Below the pieces are notes generated by a model. That model did no database searches. It was given only the letters and a program-made list of their open reading frames with translations, and was not told the DNA's origin. The translations under genes and the position numbers were made by a program. This document shows, piece by piece, positions 18,627-27,243 of a stretch of DNA of 64,000 nt; the first letter of the stretch is position 1; each line of letters opens with the position of its first letter. This stretch comes from ZC4RG30 sp049841155 (GTDB lineage: Bacteria > Pseudomonadota > Gammaproteobacteria > Steroidobacterales > Steroidobacteraceae), in assembly GCA_049841155.1 (NCBI GenBank), contig JASGHI010000004.1, positions 248,001-312,000 on the forward strand, written 5' to 3'.

Positions 18627-19205
18627 ATGAGACTCAACCGCGCCGTGACTGCGCCGGCTGTGCATCGCTCCACCGGTCTGCTGACCGGGGTGCGCCAGGT
18701 GCTGAGCCCCCACCGGGATGCACGGCCTGCCGATGTGCCGGTGGATCTGATCGTCCTGCATGGCATCAGCCTGCCGCCGGGCGAGTTCGGCGGGCCGTGG
18801 ATCGAACAGCTGTTCGCCGGCCATCTGCCATGCGATGCGCATCCCTACTTCCAGCAGCTGCGCGGCGTGCGTGTCTCTGCGCATGTGCTGGTGCGGCGCG
18901 ACGGCGAGGCGGTGCAGTTCGTGCCCCTGCACGAGCGCGCCTGGCATGCCGGCGCCTCGCAGTACCAGGGGCGCACGGCCTGCAATGATTTCTCCATCGG
19001 CATCGAGTTCGAGGGCGCGGATGATCTGCCCTACGAGGCGGCCCAGTACGAGACAGGCGCCGCGCTGATTCGCGCGCTGCTGGCGGCCTACCCAGCACTG
19101 GATGCCGGGCGCATCGTGGGCCACAGCGACATCGCTCCCGGCCGCAAGACCGATCCGGGCGCAGCCTTCGACTGGGCGCGGCTGCGCGGAGCGCTCACCC
19201 CATAG
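18627..19205 (+). CDS. ampD: 1,6-anhydro-N-acetylmuramyl-L-alanine amidase AmpD
   Basis: Cytosolic zinc amidase that cleaves anhydromuropeptides during cell-wall recycling and so keeps AmpR-type beta-lactamase induction low. 192 aa. Zinc ligands are His45 (LHG), His166 (GHSDIAPGRKTDPG) and Asp176, with catalytic Glu127 in IGIEFEG. No signal peptide, as expected for the cytosolic form. ATG 18627 is chosen; an in-frame TTG at 18600 would add nine residues that the family lacks. mprF follows 13 bases later. Confidence 0.93.
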   Translation: MRLNRAVTAPAVHRSTGLLTGVRQVLSPHRDARPADVPVDLIVLHGISLPPGEFGGPWIEQLFAGHLPCDAHPYFQQLRGVRVSAHVLVRRDGEAVQFVPLHERAWHAGASQYQGRTACNDFSIGIEFEGADDLPYEAAQYETGAALIRALLAAYPALDAGRIVGHSDIAPGRKTDPGAAFDWARLRGALTP

Positions 19206-19218
19206 TGAAGCCGGCCCG

Positions 19219-21780
19219 ATGGCCATCCGTCCCGAGTTGAAGCAGTTGTTGCTGGTCGTCGCCGCAGGAGCGTTGTTCCTGCTGGGCGTGGCTGCCATCG
19301 CTCATCTGCTGGAAGGATTGAGCTGGAGCGAGCTGCGCAGTGCCATTCTGGCCACGGGCGGCAGGGCGGTGCTGCTGGGCATTGCGGCCACGGCGGCAAG
19401 CTATGTCTGCCTCACTCTCTACGATGCACTGGCGCTGCACTACCTGGGGCTGCAGCTGCCCGCGCGCACCATTGCCCTGGGCGGCTTCACCGGCTATGCC
19501 GTGGCCAACACACTGGGCTTTGCCATGTTCTCCGGAGGCGCTGTGCGCCTGCGGACTTATGGTGCGGCCGGATTGCAGCCGGGCCAGGTGGCCGCAGTGG
19601 CGGCCTTCGACCAGCTGGTGTTTCTCTCCGGCCTGGCGCTGCTGATGGGGCTGGCGCTGATCGGCGAGCGCACCACCGCGGCCGCTGCGCTGCATCTGCC
19701 GTCCTGGGCAGTGGTGGCGCTGGGAGCCGCGCTGCTGCTGCTGCTGGGCCTGTATCTTGCCGGCAGCCTGTGGCGGCGCGAACCCCTGCATCTGCATGGC
19801 GTCACGCTGCGCTATCCACCGCCGCGCATTGCCCTGCTGCAGCCGCTGCTCGGCGGCATCGATCTGGCATTGGCCGCCGCCGTGCTCTATGCCCTGCTGC
19901 CGCCCGAGGTGACACCGGCCTATCCGGCCTTCCTCGGGCTGTATCTCGTGGCCATGGCTGTGGGTGTGTTCAGCGGCGTGCCGGGCGGCGCGGGCATATT
20001 CGAAGCCACGTTGCTGCTGCTGCTGCCCGGCGATGCCGGTCATGAAGCCCTGGCGGCCATGCTGGTCTACCGCGCCATCTACTATCTGCTGCCCTTCGTC
20101 ATGGCATTGCTGCTGCTGGGCGGCCACGAACTGCGGCAGCGGCAGCCTCTGCTGTTCACGGTGCTGCAGTGGCTGCGTGCCTGGTGGAGTGCGGCCGCGC
20201 CACCGGTGCTGGCTGCCGCCGTGTTTCTCTCGGGGCTGGCGCTGCTGCTCTCCGGCGCGACGCCGGCAGAGGCCTCGCGCATGGCCATTCTCAGTTCGCT
20301 GCTGCCGCTGACCGTCCTCGAGCTCTCGCACCTGCTGGGCAGTGTGCTCGGGCTGGGCCTGATGCTGCTGGCGCGCGGCCTGCTGCACCGGCTGGATTCG
20401 GCCTGGCAGCTGACCGTGGTCTTCCTGGCAGCCGGTGCGGTGGCCTCGCTCGCCAAGGGCTTTGATTTCGAGGAGGCGCTGCTGCTGTCGGTCATCCTGC
20501 TCGCGCTGCTGGCGGCCCGCGACCGCTTCCGCGCCCGCAGCGCATTGCTGGCCGAGCGGCTTTCCGGCGGCACCATCGCGGCCCTGGTGGCAGCGGTGGT
20601 ATGCACCGCGACGCTGGGTTATTTCGCCTATGGTCACCAGGAATATTCCCGCGAGATGTGGTGGCAGTTCGCCGCCGACGCCGATGCGCCGCGTTCGCTG
20701 CGCGCCGGCGTGGTGGTGGTGGTGCTCGTGGGGCTGCTCGCGCTGTGGTCGATGCTGCGGCGTGCCAACCCGGAGCCGCCATTGCCCGATGCGGCAGAGC
20801 TCGCGGAGCTGAAGCAGCTGATCGCCGCCGGCGATGAGACCAACGCGAACCTGGCTCTGCTGGGCGACAAGCAGATCCTGTTCTCGCGCCGCCGCGACGG
20901 CTTCCTGATGTTCCGCGCGATGGGGCGCAGCTGGGTTGCCATGGGCGATCCGGTGGGGCCGCCGGCCGCCCAGTCGGAGCTGGTATGGAGCTTCCGCGAG
21001 GCCTGCGATCACCAGGCCGTGCGGCCGGTGTTCTACCAGATCGGCGTCGCCACGTTGCCGCTCTACATCGACTGCGGCCTGAGTCTTTACAAGCTCGGCG
21101 AAGAGGCGCTGGTGAATCTCGCGGACTTCGGACTCGAAGGTCCGCGCCGTGCCGAACTGCGCCAGGCACGGCGCCGCGCCGTCGAGCGTACCGGGCTGGC
21201 CTTTGCCGTGACCCCTGCCGCCGAGGTGCCGGCGATCATGGATGAACTGCGCGCCGTTTCCGACGAATGGCTCGATGGCCGCCCGGTCGCGGAAAAGGGT
21301 TTTTCGCTCGGCCGCTTCGATGCGGCGTATCTGGCCAATTTCGACATGGCCGTGGTGCGGCAGGGCGGGAGGATCGTGGCCTTCGCCAATCTGTGGAAGT
21401 CCGGCAGCCGGCGCGAACTGTCCATAGACCTGATGCGTCACACCAGCACGGTGGCGGGCATCGCGATGGACTACCTCATGGTCGAAACCATGCTCTGGGG
21501 GCGCGCGCAGGGTTTCGGATATTTCAATCTCGGCATGGCGCCGCTGTCCGGGCTCCACGACCGGCGCCATGCGCCGCTGTGGAACCGGGCCGGCTCCTTC
21601 CTCTACCGGCACGGCGAGCATTTCTACAATTTCGAGGGCCTGCGCCGCTACAAGCAGAAGTTCCTGCCCGAATGGCGGCCACGCTATCTGGCGGCGCCCG
21701 GCGGCCTGTCGTTGCCGCAGGTGCTGGCGGATGTCACTTCGCTGATCGCGGGCGGGTCGCTGCGCGTGCTCCGGCGCTGA
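19219..21780 (+). CDS. mprF: MprF-like phosphatidylglycerol lysyltransferase/flippase
   Basis: Bifunctional inner-membrane protein that aminoacylates phosphatidylglycerol and flips it outward, lowering envelope charge. 853 aa, the usual MprF size. The N-terminal half is a polytopic flippase region (PGGAGIFEATLLLL is the UPF0104-like signature). The C-terminal part from about 530 is the GNAT-fold synthase (LGDKQILFSRRRDGFLMFRA, HTSTVAGIAMDYLMVE, YFNLGMAPLSGL, FEGLRRYKQKF). The amino acid carried (Lys or Ala) cannot be told. It lies directly behind ampD. Confidence 0.92.
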   Translation: MAIRPELKQLLLVVAAGALFLLGVAAIAHLLEGLSWSELRSAILATGGRAVLLGIAATAASYVCLTLYDALALHYLGLQLPARTIALGGFTGYAVANTLGFAMFSGGAVRLRTYGAAGLQPGQVAAVAAFDQLVFLSGLALLMGLALIGERTTAAAALHLPSWAVVALGAALLLLLGLYLAGSLWRREPLHLHGVTLRYPPPRIALLQPLLGGIDLALAAAVLYALLPPEVTPAYPAFLGLYLVAMAVGVFSGVPGGAGIFEATLLLLLPGDAGHEALAAMLVYRAIYYLLPFVMALLLLGGHELRQRQPLLFTVLQWLRAWWSAAAPPVLAAAVFLSGLALLLSGATPAEASRMAILSSLLPLTVLELSHLLGSVLGLGLMLLARGLLHRLDSAWQLTVVFLAAGAVASLAKGFDFEEALLLSVILLALLAARDRFRARSALLAERLSGGTIAALVAAVVCTATLGYFAYGHQEYSREMWWQFAADADAPRSLRAGVVVVVLVGLLALWSMLRRANPEPPLPDAAELAELKQLIAAGDETNANLALLGDKQILFSRRRDGFLMFRAMGRSWVAMGDPVGPPAAQSELVWSFREACDHQAVRPVFYQIGVATLPLYIDCGLSLYKLGEEALVNLADFGLEGPRRAELRQARRRAVERTGLAFAVTPAAEVPAIMDELRAVSDEWLDGRPVAEKGFSLGRFDAAYLANFDMAVVRQGGRIVAFANLWKSGSRRELSIDLMRHTSTVAGIAMDYLMVETMLWGRAQGFGYFNLGMAPLSGLHDRRHAPLWNRAGSFLYRHGEHFYNFEGLRRYKQKFLPEWRPRYLAAPGGLSLPQVLADVTSLIAGGSLRVLRR

Positions 21781-21781
21781 C

Positions 21782-21797
21782 GCCGGAAGCCTCCGGC
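21782..21797. terminator. Short hairpin between convergent mprF and cobO
   Basis: GCCGGA and TCCGGC flank a 4-base loop in the 16-base gap between the two stops. There is no T-run. It could weakly terminate both genes. Confidence 0.35.
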
Positions 21798-22357
21798 TAG
21801 TCGATGCGGCTGCGGTCCCAGAGCACTTCGGAGCCGCCCTCGCACCTTGCCAGCACCCGCGACAGCACGAACAGCAGATCCGAGAGGCGGTTCAGGTAGA
21901 CGGGCGCAATGCCCCGTTCTTCGGGGCTCTGCGTTGCGGCCAGCGTCCAGCAGCGCCGCTCCGCGCGGCGCGCAATGCTGCGCGCCAGATGGCAGCGCGC
22001 CGCGATTTCGCTGCCTCCCGGCAGGATGAACTCCTTAAGCGGCGGCAGGCCGGCGTTGAAGTGCTCGACCTGCGTTTCGAGCCAGTCGACCTGCGCTTCG
22101 TTCAGGAGCCGCATGCCGGGCACCGCAAGCTCGCCGCCCAGATCGAACAGGTCATGCTGGATGCGCAGCAGGCACTGCGGAACACCTTCGGGCAGACCGG
22201 CGCCGGCGCGCAGCAAGCCGGCCGCGCTGTTGAGCTCGTCCACCGCGCCTATGGCTTCGATGCGGGCATCATCCTTGCGCACGCGGCTGCCATCGCCGAG
22301 GCCGGTGGTGCCGGCATCGCCGGTGCGCGTGACGATCTTGCTGAGCCGGTTTCCCAT
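21797..22357 (-). CDS. PduO-type cob(I)alamin adenosyltransferase
   Basis: Transfers adenosyl from ATP to cob(I)alamin. 186 aa. The ATP-binding N-terminus IVTRTGDAGTTGLGDGSRVRKDD and the later blocks FILPGGSEIAARCHLARSIARRAERR and YLNRLSDLLFVLSR are diagnostic of the PduO/CobA2 type. The start is ATG 22357 (GNRLSK); upstream in-frame sequence lacks family similarity. It diverges from the phosphatase gene at 22425 with only 67 bases between starts. Confidence 0.93.
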   Translation of the reverse strand: MGNRLSKIVTRTGDAGTTGLGDGSRVRKDDARIEAIGAVDELNSAAGLLRAGAGLPEGVPQCLLRIQHDLFDLGGELAVPGMRLLNEAQVDWLETQVEHFNAGLPPLKEFILPGGSEIAARCHLARSIARRAERRCWTLAATQSPEERGIAPVYLNRLSDLLFVLSRVLARCEGGSEVLWDRSRID

Positions 22358-22424
22358 GGCGGCCACTGTAGCAAAGGGACCGCCGTGCTGGCTGCCGCCC
22401 CCGCAATATGGCAATTTGCACGCC

Positions 22425-23195
22425 ATGAATTCCCACTCTCCCGAACTGCGGGCGGCGCTGGCCGCCGCCCGGGCGGCCGACGCCGTCATTGCCCCCCTGT
22501 TCCGCAGCAACCTCGCCGTCGAGATCAAGGCCGACCGGTCACCGGTCACCGAAGCCGACCGGCGCGCCGAAGCGGCGATCCGCGAGGTGCTGTCCTCGCA
22601 CTTTCCCAGCTACGGTTTCTACGGCGAGGAGACCGGCCAGCACGACATGCAGGCCGAGAGCATCTGGCTGGTGGATCCGCTGGATGGCACCAAGTCCTTC
22701 GTGCGCGATACGCCGTTCTTTTCCACGCAGATCGCGCTGCTGCGCGGCGGCCGCTTCGTGCTGGGGGTGTCCTCGGCCTGCGCCTACGGCGAACTTGCCT
22801 GGGCCGAGGAGGGTGGCGGCGCGTGGCTCGATGGCCGGCGCATCCACGTGAGCAATGTCGCCGAGCTCGGCGGCGCCATCCTCTCCACCGGCAATCTCAA
22901 GACGCTGGCCGCCGCGCCGCAGTGGGCGGATTTCGGCCGTCTGGTCACGCGCGTGAACCGCCTGCGCGGCTACGGCGATTTCGTGCACTACCATCTGCTG
23001 GCGCGCGGCGCGCTGGACCTGGTGATCGAGTCCGACGTGAACATCCTCGACGTTGCCGCGCTGTCGGTGATCGTGCGCGAAGCGGGCGGGCGGTTCACCG
23101 ACCTTGCGGGCGGGGAGCTGGGGCTTGCGACCACCACGGTGCTGGCGAGCAATGGCGCGCTGCACGGGGCCGCGCTGCAGGCGCTGCGGTTCTAG
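22425..23195 (+). CDS. Inositol-monophosphatase-family phosphatase, HisN-like
   Basis: Mg-dependent phosphatase of 256 aa. The metal-site motifs are GEET (Glu68, Glu69), WLVDPLDGTKSF (Asp84, Asp87) and NILDVAALSVIVREAGG near the C-terminus; SPVTEADRRAE is the N-terminal signature. The LDGTKSFVRDTPFFSTQIAL block resembles histidinol-phosphatases of the HisN type more than inositol or CysQ enzymes, but the substrate is uncertain. ATG 22425 is chosen because earlier in-frame codons overlap the divergent cobalamin gene. Confidence 0.85.
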   Translation: MNSHSPELRAALAAARAADAVIAPLFRSNLAVEIKADRSPVTEADRRAEAAIREVLSSHFPSYGFYGEETGQHDMQAESIWLVDPLDGTKSFVRDTPFFSTQIALLRGGRFVLGVSSACAYGELAWAEEGGGAWLDGRRIHVSNVAELGGAILSTGNLKTLAAAPQWADFGRLVTRVNRLRGYGDFVHYHLLARGALDLVIESDVNILDVAALSVIVREAGGRFTDLAGGELGLATTTVLASNGALHGAALQALRF

Positions 23196-24083
23196 CTATT
23201 TGTTCAGCAGGTTCGCCGGCGAATACTGATCCGTCAGCACGCGCGCCGTGGTGTTCCAGTCGGTGCGCGTGGTGAACAGCGGCAGCACCGCCAGCGCATC
23301 CACGCCGAAGCCGCGCAGCGCGAGCTCGTAGTCCAGTGCCCGGGCGCGCAGTTCCTCGGCAGTGGGAAGGCCGGCGGGTCTGGCCACGATCACCCGGTTC
23401 TCGCGCTTGAGGTTGTAGAAGGTGCCGAACACCGCCGCGTAGGTGGTGGATTCGTGGTCGTAGAGCCGGCTGGACGAAAAGGTGTTGCCCACCACCACGC
23501 CGGTGGGCGTCAGCAGTGATTTGACCTCGGCGAGGAACTCGCGCGTGAGCAGATGCTCGGGGATGTATTCGTGGTCGAAGGCATCCAGCAGGATGGCGTC
23601 GTAGTGCCGGCCTTCGCGGATGGCGCGCTTCACGTACACGCGGCCGTCCACCTCGATCACTTTCATCTTCGGCCCGTCGCGGAAGCCGAAATATCGTTTG
23701 GCCACGCGCGTGACCGCCGGATCGATCTCGACCACGTCGATCTGCGCGTCGGGCAGGATCTCCGCCAGCGCCATGGGCAGAGTGCCGCCGCCGAGGCCGA
23801 TGATGAGGACGCTCCGGGGTGCCGGGCCCATGAACAGCGTGCCGCCCATCATCATGCGGGTGTAGTTCAGCGCGAACTGCTTGGGGTTGCGCAGGTTCAG
23901 GCAGGACTGGCGCCCGATGCGGCACTGGCGCGTGAAGCACATGCAGCGCTCGTCCGCATCCTCGTAGACCAGCACCTCGCGGTACAGCGAACGCTCGGAA
24001 TGCACCAGTGTCTGGGCCAGCGCGGGCGCGGCCGTGATGGCGAGCAGGAGCAGCAGCGACAGGCGGGCGAAGGATGGGTTCAT
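23196..24083 (-). CDS. Spermidine-synthase-like protein with N-terminal export signal
   Basis: 295 aa. A hydrophobic leader (LSLLLLLAITAAPALAQT) precedes a Rossmann methyltransferase-like fold with the SAM loop IIGLGGGTLPMALAE, the acidic strand end DVVEIDPAV and DAILLDAFDHEYIPEHL. The last recalls the catalytic Asp segment of polyamine aminopropyltransferases. Two unusual Cys-rich stretches follow the leader (ERCMCFTRQC and RQSCLNLRNP). The start ATG overlaps the stop of the membrane gene before it (ATGA), so the two look like one fused membrane/SpeE-like protein split in two. Whether this domain ends up in the periplasm or stays anchored is unclear. Confidence 0.8.
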   Translation of the reverse strand: MNPSFARLSLLLLLAITAAPALAQTLVHSERSLYREVLVYEDADERCMCFTRQCRIGRQSCLNLRNPKQFALNYTRMMMGGTLFMGPAPRSVLIIGLGGGTLPMALAEILPDAQIDVVEIDPAVTRVAKRYFGFRDGPKMKVIEVDGRVYVKRAIREGRHYDAILLDAFDHEYIPEHLLTREFLAEVKSLLTPTGVVVGNTFSSSRLYDHESTTYAAVFGTFYNLKRENRVIVARPAGLPTAEELRARALDYELALRGFGVDALAVLPLFTTRTDWNTTARVLTDQYSPANLLNK

Positions 24084-24697
24084 CGGTTTTTTCCGTGGAA
24101 GATTGCGGCCAGCACCGCGAGCAGGACCGAGGTGCCGATCAGCGACAGCAGGATGGCGTTCACCTCGAACCACAGCACGAGGTAGAACGAAGTGAGGATG
24201 GTGCCGGCGGCGCTGCCGAAGGTGGAGACGAAGTACAGCTGGCCGGCGCGCCGTCCGGAAGTCCGCTCGTCATCCACCAGCAGGCGCACGCAGTAGGGCG
24301 AGACCATGCCGGAGAAGAAGGTCGGCACGAAGAACAGCAGCAGCGCAGCGCACAGCGAGCCGAAACGCGGATCGGGCACGGCGATGGCGAGGTTTTCCAG
24401 CGGCAGGCCCGACAGCGGCAGCACGGGCAGCGCGGTGAGGGCGGCGAGCGCGAGCAGGGTGCCGAGCTTGCCGAGGCTGGGGCTGCGCAGTGAATAGCGG
24501 CCGCCGGCGAGATACCCCAGCGACAGCGCCAGCATGAACACGGCGATCAGCGCTCCCCAGACATAGATGCTGCTGCCGAAGCTGGGCGCGAGCAGCCGGC
24601 CGCCCAGCAGCTCCACCCCCATCACGAAGAAGCCGGACCAGAACGCGACCAGGTAGCAGACCGCGATGCCGGCGCGGCTCAGCAGCGGCGCGCTCAA
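24080..24697 (-). CDS. Membrane half of a split spermidine-synthase-like protein
   Basis: 205 aa with about six predicted helices. VAFWSGFFVMGVELLGGRLLAPSFGSSIYVWG and LSLGYLAGGRYSLRSPS are the hallmark start of the fused integral-membrane spermidine-synthase family, which normally continues into the SAM domain in one chain. Here a stop intervenes and the SAM domain restarts at 24083. The TTG start overlaps the pdxH stop (TTGA). All three genes therefore form a coupled string. Confidence 0.8.
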   Translation of the reverse strand: MSAPLLSRAGIAVCYLVAFWSGFFVMGVELLGGRLLAPSFGSSIYVWGALIAVFMLALSLGYLAGGRYSLRSPSLGKLGTLLALAALTALPVLPLSGLPLENLAIAVPDPRFGSLCAALLLFFVPTFFSGMVSPYCVRLLVDDERTSGRRAGQLYFVSTFGSAAGTILTSFYLVLWFEVNAILLSLIGTSVLLAVLAAIFHGKNR

Positions 24698-25341
24698 GGG
24701 TGCAGCCGGGTGGCGGACCAGGGGCCGGCTGCGCGCGGGCCATCGGGCCCGACGTCGACACGGCGGGTCCAGCGCGCGCGGTCGTGCAGGCGGGCGGCGC
24801 CCTCCACCCACAGCTCCACGGTTTCGGCCCACAGCTCGAAACCGCCCCAGTGCTGCGGCCGCGGCACGTCCCTGCCGGCGAAGTGCGCGCTGACCTCGTC
24901 GAGCCGGTGCTGCAGCAGCGCCCGTGATTCCACGGGCTGGCTCTGCAGGCTGGCATGCGCGCCCAGCTGGCTTTCGCGGTGGCGGGAGGCGAAGTACTGG
25001 TCGCTGTCCGCGGCGGTCGTGCGGCGCACACAGCCTTCCACGCGCACCTGCCGGTGCAGGTGATCCCAGTGGAGCACCACGGCTGCGCGCGGCCAGGCGG
25101 TGAGTTCGCGGCCCTTGCGCGAGTCGTAGTTGGTGTAGAAGCGCAGCAGGCCGGGCTCGGGCTGGATTTCCTTGCACAGCACCACCCGCGCCGCAGGGTG
25201 GCCCGCTTTGTCGCAGGTGGCCAGCACCATGGCATTGGGATTGGGCTGGTCGCCGCGGCGGGTGGCCTCGGCCAGCCATTCGGCGGCCAGCACCAGCGGG
25301 TTTGGCGGCAGGATCTCGGGCAGCGCTTGAGTGGGAAGCAT
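24694..25341 (-). CDS. pdxH: Pyridoxine/pyridoxamine 5'-phosphate oxidase
   Basis: FMN enzyme making pyridoxal 5'-phosphate. 215 aa, matching the family. Motifs: NPNAMVLATCDKAGHPAARVVLCKE, FYTNYDSRKGRELTAWPRAA, the FMN-site QVRVEGCV, and the C-terminal WGGFELWAETVELWVEGAARLHDR ending in RLHP. ATG 25341 is chosen; the open frame upstream has no family match. It leads the split spermidine-synthase-like pair with overlapping stop and start, and diverges from tyrA. Confidence 0.94.
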   Translation of the reverse strand: MLPTQALPEILPPNPLVLAAEWLAEATRRGDQPNPNAMVLATCDKAGHPAARVVLCKEIQPEPGLLRFYTNYDSRKGRELTAWPRAAVVLHWDHLHRQVRVEGCVRRTTAADSDQYFASRHRESQLGAHASLQSQPVESRALLQHRLDEVSAHFAGRDVPRPQHWGGFELWAETVELWVEGAARLHDRARWTRRVDVGPDGPRAAGPWSATRLHP

Positions 25342-25439
25342 GGCTGCCGCAGTGTAGCGGTTGCGCCCCGGGCACAGCAGCCCTTGCCTTGCGGGCCGCG
25401 CGCCGATACAAGAGCCTCCTTTTGCCTGCCGGGAACCCC

Positions 25440-26555
25440 ATGACACTCGAGGAATTGCGCCGGGAGCTGGATCAGCTCGACGGCGACCTGATCGGGCTCA
25501 TCGCCCGCCGCCAGTCCATCTCCGCACAGGTGGCCCAGGCCAAGCGCGCCACGGGCAGCCCCACCCGGGACTACCAGCGCGAGCGCGAGGTGATCCTCGG
25601 CGTGCGTTCCCGCGCCGAAGAGCTGGGTGTGTCCGGCGATCTGGCCGAGCAGGTGCTGCGCCTGCTGATCCGCTCCTCGCTGACCACGCAGGAGCAGGCC
25701 CGCGTGATGGCGCAGGGCGCGGGCAATGGCCGCCGCGCGCTGGTCATCGGCGGAGCCGGCAAGATGGGCGCCTGGTTCGCGCAGTTTCTGCAATCGCAGG
25801 GCTTTGCGGTGCAGGTGGCCGATCCCGCAGGTGTGGCCGCTGCCACGCCCGCCATCGACGACTGGCGCAAACTCCCGGATCTGGCGAGCTACGCCTTCAT
25901 CGTGGTGGCGACGCCGCTGAGCGCCTCCGGCGCCATCCTCAGCGAACTGGCGCTGCGGCGTCCTCCCGGTGTGGTCTTCGATCTGGGTTCGCTGAAATCG
26001 CCGCTGCGCGGCGGGCTCAATGCGCTGAAGGCGGCGGGTGTGCAGGTGACCTCGCTGCATCCCATGTTCGGGCCCAGCACCGAGCTGCTCTCCGGCCGCC
26101 ACGTGATCTTCGTCGACCTGGGCTGTGCCGAGGCCCTCGCCGAGGCGCGCGCGCTGTTCGCGCCCACCATGGCCGAGCAGGTGGTGACCAGCCTGGAGGA
26201 GCATGACCGGCTCATCGCCTATGTGCTGGGGCTGTCGCATGCGCTGAACATCGCCTTCTTCACCGCGCTGGCCGAAAGCGGCGAGGCCGCGCCGCGCCTG
26301 GCGAAGATGTCGAGCACCACTTTTGACGCGCAGCTGGATGTGGCCTCCCACGTGGCCGAGGAGAGCCCGGATCTGTATTTCGAGATCCAGGCGCTCAACG
26401 ACTATGGCGCCGAATCGCTGCAGGCCCTGACCGGTGCGGTGGAAAGGCTGCGCGCGGCCGTGCTGACCCGCGATTTCCAGACCTTCCGCGGCCTGATGCT
26501 GCAGGGGCTGGAATACCTCCAGGGACGGCGCCGGGAGGCTGCCGGGCGGCCCTGA
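25440..26555 (+). CDS. tyrA: T-protein: chorismate mutase/prephenate dehydrogenase
   Basis: Bifunctional enzyme of tyrosine synthesis, 371 aa, close to E. coli TyrA. The AroQ mutase domain covers about residues 1-85 (LRRELDQLDGDLIGLIARR, KRATGSPTRDYQREREVI). The dehydrogenase follows with the nucleotide loop VIGGAGKMGAWFAQFL, then DLGSLKSPL, SLHPMFGPST, and YVLGLSHALNIAFF. The start is ATG 25440 right after a purine-poor leader. Monocistronic by spacing; rppH starts 104 bases later. Confidence 0.95.
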   Translation: MTLEELRRELDQLDGDLIGLIARRQSISAQVAQAKRATGSPTRDYQREREVILGVRSRAEELGVSGDLAEQVLRLLIRSSLTTQEQARVMAQGAGNGRRALVIGGAGKMGAWFAQFLQSQGFAVQVADPAGVAAATPAIDDWRKLPDLASYAFIVVATPLSASGAILSELALRRPPGVVFDLGSLKSPLRGGLNALKAAGVQVTSLHPMFGPSTELLSGRHVIFVDLGCAEALAEARALFAPTMAEQVVTSLEEHDRLIAYVLGLSHALNIAFFTALAESGEAAPRLAKMSSTTFDAQLDVASHVAEESPDLYFEIQALNDYGAESLQALTGAVERLRAAVLTRDFQTFRGLMLQGLEYLQGRRREAAGRP

Positions 26556-26659
26556 AGGCCCTGGTCCGGCGCCGGGAGAGGGCTGCGCGGGAACTTTGCC
26601 CGGACCTGCGGAGGGCTGTCTTGAGCTTTGGCCGCGCAGCGGGTTAAAAGGGAAACATC

Positions 26660-27229
26660 ATGAACGACGTCATCGACCGTGACGGCTTCCGCGCCAATGT
26701 GGGCATCGTCCTGATGGGCGAGGACGGCAAGCTGTTTCTCGGCCGCCGGACGGGGGGCAAGGGCTGGCAGTTTCCACAGGGCGGCATGCACAGCGGCGAG
26801 TCGGCCGAGGAGTCGCTGTTCCGCGAACTGCGCGAAGAGGTGGGCCTGGGGCCGGAGGATGTCGAGATACTGGGCCAGACCGACCGCTGGCTGCGCTACC
26901 GCCTGCCGCAGCGTTTCGTGCGCCGCGACCAGCGGCCGGTATGCGTGGGCCAGAAGCAGCGCTGGTTCCTGCTGCGGCTGGCTGGCAGCGAGTCGGGCAT
27001 CCGTTTCGATGTGACCGAGCAGCCGGAGTTCGACCGCTGGCGCTGGGTGGATTACTGGCAGCCGGTCAAGGAAGTGATCTATTTCAAGCGGCCGGTGTAC
27101 GTCCGGGCGCTGCATGAGCTCGCGCCCTTTGCCCTGCCCGGGGGCCTGCCGCCGTATCCCAGCTGGTGGTTGCGCCGCACGCGTCACAGGCCCCGAAGGC
27201 CGGCGGCGCCGGTGCGGCAGGCAAGCTGA
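26660..27229 (+). CDS. rppH: RNA pyrophosphohydrolase RppH
   Basis: Nudix hydrolase that removes pyrophosphate from 5' mRNA ends and triggers decay. 189 aa. The Nudix box runs from Gly41 to Leu63 (GGMHSGESAEESLFRELREE) with metal-binding Glu56, Glu59 and Glu60. FRANVGIVLMGEDGKLFLGRR and GWQFPQGG are characteristic of RppH. A clear AAGGGAAA ribosome site precedes ATG 26660. The basic tail (RTRHRPRRPAAPVR) is longer than usual. Confidence 0.94.
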   Translation: MNDVIDRDGFRANVGIVLMGEDGKLFLGRRTGGKGWQFPQGGMHSGESAEESLFRELREEVGLGPEDVEILGQTDRWLRYRLPQRFVRRDQRPVCVGQKQRWFLLRLAGSESGIRFDVTEQPEFDRWRWVDYWQPVKEVIYFKRPVYVRALHELAPFALPGGLPPYPSWWLRRTRHRPRRPAAPVRQAS

Positions 27230-27243
27230 AGATCCGCCGGCCC

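Noticed and set aside
19195..21621. An 808-codon minus-strand open frame opposite mprF
   Set aside because: Low-complexity Gln/His/Arg translation without any motif; mprF on the plus strand is clear.
23196..24083. True spermidine synthase speE
   Set aside because: The fold is similar, but the leader, the cysteine-rich insert and the coupling to the membrane half fit the fused SpeE-like family rather than the metabolic enzyme; no speD is nearby.
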